This document shows, in pieces, positions 29,380-40,051 of a stretch of DNA of 64,000 nucleotides. The number at the start of each line of letters is the position of its first letter. The stretch's first letter is position 1. This stretch comes from Candidatus Pantoea soli (GTDB lineage Bacteria; Pseudomonadota; Gammaproteobacteria; Enterobacterales; Enterobacteriaceae): NCBI RefSeq assembly GCF_007833795.1, contig NZ_CP032702.1, positions 868,001-932,000 of the forward strand. The letters run 5' to 3'. Under the pieces are notes generated by a model, which worked only from the letters and a program-made list of their open reading frames with translations, made no database searches and was not told the DNA's origin. The translations under genes were made by a program, and so were the position numbers.

Positions 29380-30144
29380 AAAATTATTTGGGCTAAGTCA
29401 CGGCTCCCACAGCGGCACAGGGAAATTTTCAGCAGGAAATCGGGCAAAATTGCGTTATGGGTGAGGGAAAGATCTGCGTTTTGTCGTTATATGGCTATTC
29501 ATACAGTTGTCTCTTGACAATATTCCTGTGCGCCGTTGCGCTTCATGCTCCTCCGCGGGTGCAAACCACGCGCAACGACCGCTCAGGCGCGGCGTGGACG
29601 CATCGCAGTGAAAAAACTGCGATCATTCCGACAACCTGTTAACTGCCCGGCTAATCAATTCTGTTATTAATCGTTATGCCCGCTAATTAGTCCGCAGAAA
29701 ATAACGGCTGTCGTTGCCTGCGTTATTTCTGCAATAATCAGGCAGCCATTGACCTGACCCGTACGGCTGGTGAAAATGCGGGTGAAAGTTTTGAATCAGA
29801 TCGCAATTTAATGGCGTAAAGCCTGTTGCAGTTCGGCTGCGAGAGCCGTACTGAATTAACGTTACCTGTTCTCACACTGCGCAAAAGACGCAAAGGCATA
29901 ATAAAGGGACAGGGCATACAGCAAATAATCTTAATGTCGTTCTGCACGCCGAAAAGGGCCATCCCGCGATGCGCCCGGCACGGCGGCCTTCAGAGGATAA
30001 TCTGGCAGTGTGCGCAGATGACCGCGCCGGCGCAGGATAAAGATTCGCATATCGTGACAGAAAAGGGCTTCTGTCCGCAGGCACAGCCTGTTTTGGTAAC
30101 GCATTGACTTTTAACTGCACTGGCAACAGTGCAGCGTAACGCTG
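29380..30144. other. long intergenic region between flagellin and glycan operon
   Basis: About 760 bases with no protein gene I can support; the short open frames have no family features or good ribosome sites. Two perfect 8-bp hairpins stand out. ATCGCAGT/ACTGCGAT is at 29602-29623. CTGCACTG/CAGTGCAG is at 30115-30134 and closes a GCAA tetraloop. The second lies just before the operon promoter. Confidence 0.5.
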
Positions 30145-30173
30145 TTGACGTCAGACATTGGCAGTACATTAGT
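30145..30173 (+). promoter_or_regulatory. candidate promoter of the glycan operon
   Basis: TTGACG (-35, 30145-30150) is followed after 17 bases by ATTAGT (30168-30173), a weak -10. Transcription would start close to the ops element, as is usual for RfaH-controlled operons. Confidence 0.4.
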
Positions 30174-30179
30174 CGCTGC

Positions 30180-30200
30180 AAGCCAGGGGCGGTAGCCTGC
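30180..30200 (+). promoter_or_regulatory. JUMPstart/ops element (RfaH recruitment site)
   Basis: AAGCCAGGGGCGGTAGC (30180-30196) matches the core of the JUMPstart sequence and contains the ops motif GGCGGTAG (30188-30195). During transcription of ops the polymerase pauses and RfaH loads, which prevents Rho termination in long surface-polysaccharide operons. It lies about 250 bases upstream of the first glycosyltransferase gene, on the same strand. Confidence 0.85.
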
Positions 30201-30447
30201 CTGTTTTACAGTAAATCATTAAATAAAAAACAGCGTCTTAAGGCTGGCGAAATTCTTATTACTACGCGTCAGCGTGCCTTGTTTAATTATCAGGTTCGTT
30301 CTCCTGAGGAAACTCTGAAAAAATCACTGAAGTAATGTTAAGCCGGGTGAAAGCGATATCAAAAAAAAGGAAAGGGTTTTCTTTAACGGTATCCGGTTTT
30401 ATTTCTCCTGCGCTTTTTCACACTGATCAATTACGTATTGAGGTCTT
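30201..30447. other. leader of the RfaH-controlled operon
   Basis: About 250 bases of AT-rich leader without a credible gene. A 68-codon frame (30129-30335) crosses the promoter and ops and is not supported. The end carries a TGAGG ribosome site for the gene at 30448. Confidence 0.5.
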
Positions 30448-31425
30448 ATGCAAAATCCTGTTAACGACGTTTTAATCAGCGTCATTGTGCCGGTGTATAA
30501 CGCCGCACCCTATCTGGAGAGATGCATTGATAGCCTGCTGCAGCAGGATGAAACGCGCTTTGAAGCCATTTTTATCAATGATGGTTCCCGGGACGACTCG
30601 CTGGCAATACTGCAGCGCTATGCGCGGGTGCCGCAGTTTCACATCATCAGTCAGGCCAATGCCGGCGTGTCGGCGGCGCGTAATCACGGCATGAGCGCCG
30701 CGCGCGGCAAACTGCTGTGCTTTTTAGATGCCGATGATTTCCTGCCGCCGGATGCCTTTGCCACCTATGTCCGTCTGATGAGCAGCGGTGCGGCTATGGT
30801 GGTGGGGGAGTCGCAGCACTTCTCGCCGGAGGGGCAGCCGCTGGACGCCCCGGCCAACCGTGACCAGACGCGCCGGCTCAGCGCATCGGCAGCGATGAAC
30901 GATCTGCTCTATTTCCATCCGCGTCACGGCATCTGCGACAAAGTGTTCCGCGCCGGGGTGATCCGCCAGCACGGGCTGCGTTTTAACGAAGAGATCTTTA
31001 ACTTTGAAGATCTGCTGTTTGTGATGAACTACCTGCATCTGCAGCAGGAGCGCGAGGTGATCGTCACCGAACAGGTGGTCTACCACTATGTCAGATCGGC
31101 GAACTCGGCCACGCGATCCGCGCTGCGGGAAAAACACTTCTCGTTTGCCCGCTCATTTAATGGCATGAAGGCGTTTTTGTCTGCCGGGCACCAGCGCTGC
31201 TATTACCACCTCTATCTGAAAGTCACCGCCTCATACATCTACAAGGGGCTGCAAAGCGACGGCTTCAGCCGCGCCTTTATCGATGAGTACATTGCGCTCT
31301 ACCGCCGCAGCTTCCGTTCATGGTGCTCCGCCGGTCCGTTTCTGACGCCGTGGAGCCTCTATTTTGCGCTGTTTTTTGTCAGTCCGCGGCTGGTCTCACG
31401 CCTGCGCCGGCTGGTGCAGCGATAG
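30448..31425 (+). CDS. glycosyltransferase family 2
   Basis: A 325-residue GT-A-fold transferase. The N-terminal nucleotide-sugar motif ISVIVPVYNAAPYLERCIDS is typical of GT2, followed by FINDGSRDDSLAIL, NAGVSAARNHGM and the metal-binding DxD as FLDADDFL (about residue 92). The C-terminal 50 residues contain basic and hydrophobic stretches that could touch the membrane. It would add one sugar to a lipid-linked surface glycan; donor and acceptor are unknown. It is the first gene of a three-gene operon with a flippase and a second GT2, preceded by an ops element. Confidence 0.88.
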   Translation: MQNPVNDVLISVIVPVYNAAPYLERCIDSLLQQDETRFEAIFINDGSRDDSLAILQRYARVPQFHIISQANAGVSAARNHGMSAARGKLLCFLDADDFLPPDAFATYVRLMSSGAAMVVGESQHFSPEGQPLDAPANRDQTRRLSASAAMNDLLYFHPRHGICDKVFRAGVIRQHGLRFNEEIFNFEDLLFVMNYLHLQQEREVIVTEQVVYHYVRSANSATRSALREKHFSFARSFNGMKAFLSAGHQRCYYHLYLKVTASYIYKGLQSDGFSRAFIDEYIALYRRSFRSWCSAGPFLTPWSLYFALFFVSPRLVSRLRRLVQR

Positions 31426-31434
31426 GGGCGGGCA

Positions 31435-32745
31435 ATGATGAAAGATAAATTAAAAAACTCGCTGTGGATGATCGCGGAAAAACTGATCGCGGTTTTCGGC
31501 CTGATCTTCGTGACCTCCTATGTGGCGAAATACGTCGGACCGGCCACCTTTGGCATCATCTCGATCTCCATGCTGGTGTTTCAGTTCATTCAGACCATCG
31601 CGCTGATGGGCAGCGATGTGATTTTGCTGAAGCGCATTGCGCAGAATCGCCGTTCGGGTCTGCGGCTGATGATGGCCACCTTTTTGCTGGTGCTGGTGCT
31701 CTATGCGGTGCTGGCGCTCGCCGGGGTGGCGATCATGGAACAGGCGTGGCGTCCGGAAGCCTGGATCTTCATCGCTGCTGCTGCGGTCGCCTGCCTGTTC
31801 TCCGCGCTTGATCTGGTGAACATTTACAACGAGGCGATGCTCAACGCGCGTCTGAACGTGATTGCCAATGTGATCGGACTGGCCATCAGCCTGACGGTGC
31901 GCTTTTTCATCTCCTGGTATGCGCTGGATCCGCGCTATCTGGCGCTGCCGATTGTGCTCGCGACCCTGATCCCGTTTGTTATCAAGCTGACGATCTTCCT
32001 GCGCTACGACCGTCAGGCGCCGGTTCCGGCGCTGCGGCAGATGAAAAAGTACTCGCGCTATATGGTGGCCTCCGGCCTTTCGCTGATTTTCTCTGCCATT
32101 GCCGTTGCGCTCTATACCCGTCTGAATCAGGTCAGCGTCTCTTATTTCCTCGGCGTAAAAGAGGCCGGCATTTTTTCCGTGGCGTTAACGCTCTCCACCG
32201 CATGGGTGTTTTTGCCCAGCGCGCTGCTGGCCTCGTTTTACCCGGCGTTCTTCGCCGAGCGCAATCAGCAGCAGGCGATTGTTAAAGCGCAGAAACTGCA
32301 TCTGCTGGTGATTGGCGTGTCGGCGCTGGTGATTCTGGCCATCTGGCTGCTGTCGGGCTGGTTTATCCGGGAATTTTACGGCGCGGAATATCTCGATGCG
32401 GTTGCCCCCACGTTGTTACTCAGTATTGGCGCGATGTGCGCGGTATTAAGCAGCGTGATGGATCGCTTCATCATTAAATATAACGGCTACCGCTATCTGG
32501 TGAAAAAGACCTTCGCGGTATTACTGGTTTGCCTGATTTCATCCTTATTGCTGGTGCCACACTTTGGTTTAACCGGCGCCGCCATGAGTGTGGTGATTAC
32601 TGAGTTTTTATCTTTTTCGCTGCTGAATTATTTTTTTGCGGCGCAACCCGTTATGCATATTCACCGGATATTTTTCAACCCCAGGAAACTATGGCTGTTA
32701 TTTACCGATATCAAAACCTCAGACAGTAAAGAGAGTTTATCATGA
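31435..32745 (+). CDS. Wzx-like polysaccharide flippase (MOP superfamily)
   Basis: A 436-residue membrane protein with about twelve predicted transmembrane helices and the paired-core layout of MOP exporters. It starts MMKDKLKNSLWMIAEKLIAV and includes a conserved VGPATFGIISISM turn early on, as in O-antigen and EPS flippases. It would move an undecaprenyl-linked oligosaccharide to the periplasmic face. It starts nine bases after the first glycosyltransferase and overlaps the next gene by ATGA (32742-32745). No Wzy polymerase or chain-length gene accompanies it, so the product may be short or be handed to another system. Confidence 0.85.
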   Translation: MMKDKLKNSLWMIAEKLIAVFGLIFVTSYVAKYVGPATFGIISISMLVFQFIQTIALMGSDVILLKRIAQNRRSGLRLMMATFLLVLVLYAVLALAGVAIMEQAWRPEAWIFIAAAAVACLFSALDLVNIYNEAMLNARLNVIANVIGLAISLTVRFFISWYALDPRYLALPIVLATLIPFVIKLTIFLRYDRQAPVPALRQMKKYSRYMVASGLSLIFSAIAVALYTRLNQVSVSYFLGVKEAGIFSVALTLSTAWVFLPSALLASFYPAFFAERNQQQAIVKAQKLHLLVIGVSALVILAIWLLSGWFIREFYGAEYLDAVAPTLLLSIGAMCAVLSSVMDRFIIKYNGYRYLVKKTFAVLLVCLISSLLLVPHFGLTGAAMSVVITEFLSFSLLNYFFAAQPVMHIHRIFFNPRKLWLLFTDIKTSDSKESLS

Positions 32746-33737
32746 ATGAAAAACCGCTATTCAGTATTATCATTCCCGTCTATAACTCGCAAAAAACCAT
32801 CCGGCGTACGCTGCTGAGCGTGTTGAACCAGACATTCATCAGCTATGAGGTGGTCGTCGTCAATGACGGCAGCAGCGATGGCAGTGCGGCGATTGTGGAC
32901 GAATTCAGCCACTATCCGCAGGTCACGGTGATTCACCAGGTCAACGGCGGCGTCAGCGCCGCCCGTAACAGCGGACTGCTGCGAGCCAGCGGCGAATTTG
33001 TGCTGTTCCTTGACGCCGATGACTGGGTGGACGACAACTTCCTGATGAGTTTCAAGCAGAACCTGAACGCATGGCCGGCGGAAACGGTGGAGCTGATGGT
33101 CGGAAATCTCCACGACACGCGCGTCGGCAAAGTCTCGCAGGCCGGCTTCTTCAGCCAGGATGATATTCCTTATGTGCTGGGCGAGCTGGAGATGAGCGAC
33201 AACATTGGTTATCTGCACAACAAATGTTATCGCCGGCAGATTATTCACGATCTCGATCTGCGCTTTATGGAAGGCATCTCTATGAGTGAGGATCTGTTAT
33301 TTAACCTGCGCTTCTTTAGCGGAGTAAATAATATTCTTATCACGCCCGGTGCAGCCTATCATTACGAGGATGTGGCAGGATCGCTGTCAAAACGCAAAGT
33401 GCAGTACAGCGAACTGAAAGTGCGTAAGCAGTCGCTGGTGGCGCTCTATGATTCCATTGTCGATAAATATCAGAGCAGTGATATTGAGCATTTTCTCCGC
33501 GCCATTTCCAAACGGGTACTGGCACTGGATATGCAGATTGTCACGGCCATGTATCACTCTTCGTTTTCATCTGCGGATATTGCGCAGGAAATTGAACAAA
33601 TCAAGCGCGGAAAATACTCCAAAGGTATTTTTACGCTGCTGAATAAAAATGAAAAACTGAAGTACATGATTATGAATTTGAACACTCTCACAGCGTACTA
33701 TTTCCTTTATGCTCTCTACAGAATGCGCGCGTTCTGA
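32742..33737 (+). CDS. glycosyltransferase family 2
   Basis: A 331-residue GT2 protein paralogous to the first gene of the operon. It has FSIIIPVYNSQKTIRRTLLS at the N-terminus, VVNDGSSDGSAAI, NGGVSAARNSGLL and the DxD in FLDADDWVDDNF. The C-terminal half differs from the first enzyme and is AT-richer, with an amphipathic end (MIMNLNTLTAYYFLYAL). The start overlaps the flippase stop. A terminator follows, closing the operon. The sugar specificity cannot be read from sequence. Confidence 0.88.
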   Translation: MNEKPLFSIIIPVYNSQKTIRRTLLSVLNQTFISYEVVVVNDGSSDGSAAIVDEFSHYPQVTVIHQVNGGVSAARNSGLLRASGEFVLFLDADDWVDDNFLMSFKQNLNAWPAETVELMVGNLHDTRVGKVSQAGFFSQDDIPYVLGELEMSDNIGYLHNKCYRRQIIHDLDLRFMEGISMSEDLLFNLRFFSGVNNILITPGAAYHYEDVAGSLSKRKVQYSELKVRKQSLVALYDSIVDKYQSSDIEHFLRAISKRVLALDMQIVTAMYHSSFSSADIAQEIEQIKRGKYSKGIFTLLNKNEKLKYMIMNLNTLTAYYFLYALYRMRAF

Positions 33738-33746
33738 GGTTAAATT

Positions 33747-33804
33747 CTCCCGCCGTTAGCCTCTGGTAAAGAGGCAGAAGCTAGCGCGCGGGGGAGTTTG
33801 TTTT
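33747..33804 (+). terminator. terminator of the glycan operon
   Basis: A branched inverted repeat has outer arms CTCCC (33747-33751) / GGGAG (33792-33796), inner TAGC / GCTA and CCTCT / AGAGG, and then TTTGTTTTC. It follows the last glycosyltransferase stop by ten bases. Confidence 0.75.
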
Positions 33805-34148
33805 CCCCGTCGGGTGTGCCGTGCGCACCCGACAACCCCGCTGTTGATGCCCCGATCTTCTCCTGCCGCGCTGCCCACTACTGTCTCTGGCTTGCACTTC
33901 GCTGCCGACTCAGGTCAAATAGCGCCCATGCAATCGTTTGCGTGCGTAAACCGTGCGTATCTGCTGCTTTTATCGCCATGTCGCGCATTTTTCCCGCCTT
34001 TGTGATGCATGTCTTGCGTTGAAGTCCCCTTCAGCGACGAAAAGCAGTTAGCATGTGCGCGGTAACGTGGCAGGCGCGGACAATCCGCGCCGCCCTGATT
34101 TTCAGCCGTCGTTCCGGCTGTATAGTGAAGATGATTCTGGAGAGACAG
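33805..34148. other. intergenic region upstream of sdaC
   Basis: About 340 bases without a gene. A perfect 8-bp inverted repeat, GTCGGGTG (33809-33816) / CACCCGAC (33826-33833), lies right after the operon terminator. The remainder should hold the sdaC promoter, but I could not assign one with confidence. Confidence 0.4.
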
Positions 34149-35435
34149 ATGGACAACTCACAAACCGGTACCCTGGGTACGGTGGAGGCGGCGGCAAAAG
34201 GCTGGCGCAAGAGTGATACCGTGTGGATGCTGGGCCTGTACGGCACGGCAATTGGCGCTGGCGTGCTGTTCCTGCCCATCAACGCCGGGGCAGGCGGGTT
34301 AATTCCGCTGATTATCATGGCGCTGCTGGCCTTTCCGATGACCTTTTATGCACACCGCGCGCTGACGCGGTTTGTGCTGTCCGGTAAACATCCCGGCGAA
34401 GACATTACGGATGTGGTGGAAGAGCACTTCGGGCGCGGCGCCGGCAAGATCATCACGCTGCTTTACTTCTTTGCCATCTATCCAATCCTGCTGATGTATA
34501 GCGTGGCCATCACCAATACCGTGGACAGCTTTATCGTGCACCAGTTAGGGCTGGTGGCACCGCCACGCGCGCTGCTGGCGCTGCTGCTGATTGTCGGCAT
34601 GATGACGGTGGTGCGCTTTGGTGAGCAGATGATAGTGAAGGCGATGAGCGTGCTGGTGTTTCCGTTTGTGGCGGTGCTGATGCTGATGGCGGCCTATCTG
34701 GTGCCGCACTGGCACGGCGCCGCGCTGGAAACCCTGTCATTATCCGGCGACGCGGACAACAGCATCTGGATGACGCTGTGGCTGGCGATTCCGGTGATGG
34801 TGTTCTCCTTTAACCACTCGCCTATCATCTCCTCCTTTGCCGTGGCGAAGCGCGAGGAGTATGGTGCCGGGGCAGAGAAGAAATGTTCCCGCATTCTGGC
34901 CAGCGCCCATCTGATGATGGTGGTCACCGTGATGTTCTTTGTCTTCAGCTGCGTGCTGAGTTTGTCACCGGCCGATTTGCAGGCAGCAAAAGCGCAGAAC
35001 ATCACGATTCTGAGCTATCTGGCGAACCATTTTTCCGTGCCGATGATTGCGTGGATGGGGCCGGTGATTGCCATGGTGGCGATCACTAAATCCTTCCTCG
35101 GCCACTACCTCGGCGCGCGCGAAGGCTTTAACGGGCTGGTGATAAAATCACTGCGCAGCCGTGGCAAGAGCATCACGCCGCAGCGCATGAACCGCATTAC
35201 TACGCTGTTTATGCTGCTGACAACCTGGCTGGTGGCCACGCTGAATCCGAGCATCCTCGGTATGATTGAAACGCTGGGCGGGCCTGTTATCGCCACCATC
35301 CTGTTCCTGATGCCGATGTACGCCATTCACAAAGTGCCGGCCATGCGCCAGTACAGCGGCAAAATCAGCAACCTGTTTGTGGTGCTGGTTGGGGTGCTGG
35401 CTATCTCATCCATCGCGTGGTCGCTGCTGCGCTAA
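34149..35435 (+). CDS. sdaC: serine transporter SdaC
   Basis: A 428-residue inner-membrane serine:proton symporter of the HAAAP family with about eleven helices. It matches E. coli SdaC (429) nearly end to end: MLGLYGTAIGAGVLFLPINA, VVRFGEQMIVKAMS, SFNHSPIISSFAVAKREEYG and SFLGHYLGAREGFNGLVIKS. The start at 34149 has a GGAGAG site and matches the family; 32 upstream open codons are not used. In E. coli it is paired with the serine deaminase sdaB; that gene is absent here and an MCP gene lies convergent instead. Confidence 0.93.
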   Translation: MDNSQTGTLGTVEAAAKGWRKSDTVWMLGLYGTAIGAGVLFLPINAGAGGLIPLIIMALLAFPMTFYAHRALTRFVLSGKHPGEDITDVVEEHFGRGAGKIITLLYFFAIYPILLMYSVAITNTVDSFIVHQLGLVAPPRALLALLLIVGMMTVVRFGEQMIVKAMSVLVFPFVAVLMLMAAYLVPHWHGAALETLSLSGDADNSIWMTLWLAIPVMVFSFNHSPIISSFAVAKREEYGAGAEKKCSRILASAHLMMVVTVMFFVFSCVLSLSPADLQAAKAQNITILSYLANHFSVPMIAWMGPVIAMVAITKSFLGHYLGAREGFNGLVIKSLRSRGKSITPQRMNRITTLFMLLTTWLVATLNPSILGMIETLGGPVIATILFLMPMYAIHKVPAMRQYSGKISNLFVVLVGVLAISSIAWSLLR

Positions 35436-35443
35436 GCGAGGAT

Positions 35444-35465
35444 ACCCCGGCCGGGCAGCCGGGGT
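35444..35465. terminator. hairpin between sdaC and the MCP gene
   Basis: A perfect 8-bp stem, ACCCCGGC (35444-35451) / GCCGGGGT (35458-35465), lies in the convergent gap, within a GC-rich run to 35519. No T tract is present, so termination is only plausible. Confidence 0.45.
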
Positions 35466-35519
35466 GGCGACCCGCCGGGGAGAACAAGGCCCCGGCGAGG
35501 GGCCAGGGCGCGGGCGGCG

Positions 35520-37076
35520 TCAGACCGCCGCGGTTTTAAATACCGCCATAGACTGCGCCAGGCGATCGGCCTGCTCCTGCAGCGCCTGCGAGGCCGCCGA
35601 GGCTTCCTGCACCAGCGCGGCGTTCTGCTGCGTGACCGCTTCCATCTGCGTAATGGCCTGATTGATCTCGCTGATACCGCTGCTCTGTTCACTGCTGGCA
35701 ATGGTAATTTCGCTCATGATCCCGGCCACGCTGGTAACGCTATTGACCACTTCGCCAATGGTGGAACCGGCCTGCGTCACCAGGCGGCTGCCCTCATCCA
35801 CCTGCGCGACAGAATCTTCGATCAGTACCTTAATCTCTTTTGCTGCTGAGGCGGAGCGCTGCGCCAGGTTACGTACTTCGGATGCTACCACCGCAAATCC
35901 GCGTCCCTGTTCGCCGGCACGGGCGGCTTCCACCGCGGCGTTAAGCGACAGAATGTTGGTCTGGAAGGCGATAGAATCGATCACGCTGATGATATCAACA
36001 ATCTTCTTCGACGAGAGCGCAATGGCTTCCATCTTCTCGATTACCTGTTCCATCACCACGCCGCCTTCTTTGGCCACGCCGGAGGTTTTCGCCACCAGCA
36101 TGTTCGCTTCACGGGCGTTTTCCGCGTTGTGTTTGACGGTCGCGGTCATCTGCTCCATCGCCGAGGCTGTCTCCTCCAGTGAGCTGGCCTGCTGCTCAGT
36201 GCGGGAAGAGAGGTCAATGTTGCCGCTGGAGATTTGATTGGACGCCACCGCAATGGTATCGGAACCGGCCCGCACGTTTGACACAATGGTCAGCAGATTG
36301 TCATTCATGCTCTGCAACGCCTGCATCAGCACGCCGGTTTCGTCCCTGCTGCGCACTTCAATATGCGAACTGAGATCGCCTGCGGCCACGTTGCCGGCAA
36401 TCCGTACCGCTTCATTCAGCGGCTGCACAATTGAGCGGGTCAGCAGATAGCCCAGCACCACCGCGGCAATGACGGCGATAATCGAGCAAATCAGCGTAAT
36501 TTCTACCGCCGTCGACCCTTCCTGAATAATCTTCGCGCCTTCCTGTTGCAGCTGCTGGGATTGCGAATCGGCGAACGCCTCCGCGCTGCTGAGATACGCG
36601 TTCTGGATCGCGGTGATCTTTTTCAGCACGTAATAGCTGGCATCGTCGGCTTTGCCGGCGCGCACCAGCTCCAGCACCGCATTTTTTTCCTGCTCAAACT
36701 GACGGCTGGCCGCCAGCAGACCGGCAATTTTCTTTTTGCCCACCGGCGTCACCTGTATGGCCTCGATCTTTTTCATCGCGCTGTTGGTGTGTTCGGTGGC
36801 GTCTGCCAGCTGCTGATAACGCTGCACGTTAAATTGCGGGCGGGTGGTATCAATGACGATACCGCGCAGGTATTTAATCTGCTCATTGACGCCGTCACGC
36901 ACGTCGAAGCCGAGGCGCACTTTGACATAGCGGTCCTCCACGATCGACGTGATGCCACCCTTGATGTTGTTGATTTTCACAATAGAGGTCACGCCGACCA
37001 CCACCAGCAGTGCCACCACTAAACCAAAGGCGATGCCCAGACGGACGCCGACCTTCATATTCTTCAGGCTCAACAT
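35520..37076 (-). CDS. methyl-accepting chemotaxis protein
   Basis: A 518-residue transmembrane chemoreceptor. TM1 is at about 11-33 and a four-helix-bundle ligand domain at about 35-188 ([20 protein letters not shown]). TM2 is at about 190-212, a HAMP domain follows, and the cytoplasmic signalling domain has the hairpin tip [20 protein letters not shown] and [14 protein letters not shown]. The C-terminus lacks the NWETF-type pentapeptide that tethers CheR and CheB, so adaptation may depend on other receptors. The ligand is unknown. A sigma-28 promoter lies 146 bases upstream and a CheV gene follows upstream on the same strand. Confidence 0.94.
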   Translation of the reverse strand: MLSLKNMKVGVRLGIAFGLVVALLVVVGVTSIVKINNIKGGITSIVEDRYVKVRLGFDVRDGVNEQIKYLRGIVIDTTRPQFNVQRYQQLADATEHTNSAMKKIEAIQVTPVGKKKIAGLLAASRQFEQEKNAVLELVRAGKADDASYYVLKKITAIQNAYLSSAEAFADSQSQQLQQEGAKIIQEGSTAVEITLICSIIAVIAAVVLGYLLTRSIVQPLNEAVRIAGNVAAGDLSSHIEVRSRDETGVLMQALQSMNDNLLTIVSNVRAGSDTIAVASNQISSGNIDLSSRTEQQASSLEETASAMEQMTATVKHNAENAREANMLVAKTSGVAKEGGVVMEQVIEKMEAIALSSKKIVDIISVIDSIAFQTNILSLNAAVEAARAGEQGRGFAVVASEVRNLAQRSASAAKEIKVLIEDSVAQVDEGSRLVTQAGSTIGEVVNSVTSVAGIMSEITIASSEQSSGISEINQAITQMEAVTQQNAALVQEASAASQALQEQADRLAQSMAVFKTAAV

Positions 37077-37221
37077 TGGTTCTCCCCGTAATGCTAAAAA
37101 TGTGTGATTGTCAGACGGAAAAGCAGGCTGTTAACCGGCAGTATGTCGCTGTTACATCAGGAAAAAGGTCGTTCACTGCGTCCCCGATGCTGGTATGGCA
37201 GCATCGGCACAAGCTTTTTAG

Positions 37222-37248
37222 TTATCGGTTGGCAGGGGGGTATCTTTA
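37222..37248 (-). promoter_or_regulatory. sigma-28 (FliA) promoter of the MCP gene
   Basis: On the minus strand TAAAGATA (37241-37248), an 11-base spacer and ACCGATAA (37222-37229) match TAAAGTTT-N11-GCCGATAA with three differences. Confidence 0.82.
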
Positions 37249-37525
37249 GTTTTTTTGAAGCATGTCACACACCAGCCGGCGTGGTGTCAGGCGATTGATT
37301 AGCGGCACAGCAGTAACCGGCGAATGCGCTGACGAATAGCGTTCACCGTCCGGCCGGGCATGCGCGCCGGTGGCCTTCACCGCGGGAGAGGGGTAATGCA
37401 GCGCTGAGGCGATTAAGCCGGAGCAGGGGAGCAGGGGAACAGACAGGCACAATACAGGGCGGCGGCGACAGCGCGCGCAGACCGCAGCAGTACGATCGCG
37501 CGCCCGCCGCCCGGACGCCGGGCAG
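37249..37525. other. intergenic region between MCP and cheV
   Basis: About 280 GC-rich bases between the MCP promoter and the cheV terminator. I see no credible gene or other conserved element in it. Confidence 0.4.
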
Positions 37526-37549
37526 AAAAAAGGCGCGAAATTCGCGCCT
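37526..37549 (-). terminator. cheV terminator
   Basis: A perfect 9-bp stem, AGGCGCGAA (37531-37539) / TTCGCGCCT (37541-37549), reads on the minus strand into six T, 18 bases after the cheV stop. Confidence 0.9.
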
Positions 37550-37566
37550 GATGGAAGAGGGAAAAC

Positions 37567-38529
37567 CTAGCGCTTCTTGTTCAGCACGCCGTAAATCACG
37601 CTGGAGAGTTCGTTGATCTCAAACTTCGCAACGTAGCCATCGGCGCCCACTTTACGTACGTGGTCTTCGTTGGCGCTGCCGGAAAGGGAGGAGTGAATCA
37701 CCACCGGAATTTTGCGCAGCACGTCATCGCGCTTGATATTACGCGTCAGCGTAAAGCCATCCATCTCCGGCATCTCCAGATCGGTCAGCACCAGCGCGAT
37801 TTTATCGTGAATTGACTCACCCTTAGCCTGGGCTTCTTTCTGCATTTCGTTGATTTTAATCCAGGCTTCCAGACCGGTGTTATGCATCAGAGCCGGAATG
37901 CCCATGCTCTTCAGGCCCTGTTCCAGCAGCTGACGCGCCACCTTTGAATCTTCGGCGACAATCGCCACCTGGCCTGGTTTGAGATTGAAATTTTTCACGG
38001 TTTCAGCGCCTGGCTCGACGCCGCGCACCGAAGGAATGATGTCATACAGAATCTGTTCCACATCCAGCACCAGCGCCAGGTTGTTGCTCTGGCCGTCGGT
38101 GTCCAGACAGGCGATGCTGGTGATATTGCGGCTGCCGATGCCGGCTTCTGCGGTATGCACCTGGTTCCAGTCAAGACGCACGATATTCTCTACCGATTCC
38201 ACCGCGAACGCCTGGGTGCTGCGCGCATACTCGGTGACCAGCAGCAGGTTCAGGCCGGTTTCCGGTTTACAGCCGGTGACCGCCGGCAGATCGATCACCG
38301 GGATAAACTGGCCGCGGATGCTGGCCATACCCAGCAGCGGCGAGTTCATGCCGGCCGCGCGGGTGATCGGCGGCATCGGCACAATTTCACGCAGCTTGAA
38401 CACGTTGATGCCGTAAAGCTCAGATTTGCCTTTCAGCTGATCGGAACCCAACCGGAACAGCAGCAGTTCGAACTTATTGGAAAGCGCAAGGTTTGCGCGT
38501 TCATCGATCTCTTTCTGAAAATTATCCAT
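37567..38529 (-). CDS. cheV: chemotaxis coupling protein CheV
   Basis: A 320-residue protein with an N-terminal CheW domain (about 12-160; SIRGQFIPVIDLPA) and a C-terminal receiver domain (about 190-315). The phospho-acceptor aspartate lies in LVLTDLEMPEMDGF and the conserved lysine near the end in YVAKFEINEL. CheV couples certain MCPs to CheA and its receiver may help adaptation; Salmonella has it, E. coli K-12 does not. Two adjacent ATG codons exist; 38529 is preferred to 38532 because its spacing from GAGG is five bases and not two. An adjacent sigma-28 MCP gene is a likely partner. Confidence 0.94.
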   Translation of the reverse strand: MDNFQKEIDERANLALSNKFELLLFRLGSDQLKGKSELYGINVFKLREIVPMPPITRAAGMNSPLLGMASIRGQFIPVIDLPAVTGCKPETGLNLLLVTEYARSTQAFAVESVENIVRLDWNQVHTAEAGIGSRNITSIACLDTDGQSNNLALVLDVEQILYDIIPSVRGVEPGAETVKNFNLKPGQVAIVAEDSKVARQLLEQGLKSMGIPALMHNTGLEAWIKINEMQKEAQAKGESIHDKIALVLTDLEMPEMDGFTLTRNIKRDDVLRKIPVVIHSSLSGSANEDHVRKVGADGYVAKFEINELSSVIYGVLNKKR

Positions 38530-38589
38530 CATGGCCTCGGGCAGAATCTGGGCGAATTAAAGGGGCAGGGCGAAAGCGCCATGATTAAC

Positions 38590-38597
38590 TTATCGGC
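38590..38597 (-). promoter_or_regulatory. sigma-28-like -10 of cheV
   Basis: A perfect GCCGATAA on the minus strand lies 60 bases before cheV. The matching -35 position (TGCATTTT) is poor, so a class-3 flagellar promoter is likely but not certain. Confidence 0.5.
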
Positions 38598-38636
38598 AGC
38601 GAGGAAAAAAAATGCAGTGAGGGGAGCGTAAATTTT

Positions 38637-38662
38637 AGCGTAAGGGCGATCGCCCTCACGCT
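38637..38662 (-). terminator. dbpA terminator hairpin
   Basis: The palindrome AGGGCGATCGCCCT is extended by AGCGT/ACGCT arms, just after the dbpA stop on the minus strand, followed by AAAATTT. It makes a strong stem but the T tract is short. Confidence 0.55.
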
Positions 38663-38671
38663 CTGGCGCTG

Positions 38672-40051
<1,380 letters not shown>

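Noticed and set aside
29826..30335. Two plus-strand frames (93 and 68 codons) in the flagellin-glycan gap
   Set aside because: They lack ribosome sites and recognisable features, and the second crosses the promoter and ops element.
30448..33737. A full O-antigen or capsule cluster
   Set aside because: Only two transferases and a flippase are present, bounded by an ops leader and a terminator; polymerase, chain-length and sugar-nucleotide genes are absent.
27280..34148. thrW-integrated island with duplicated tRNA end
   Set aside because: I looked for a second copy of the tRNA 3' sequence downstream and did not see one by eye, and no integrase gene is present.
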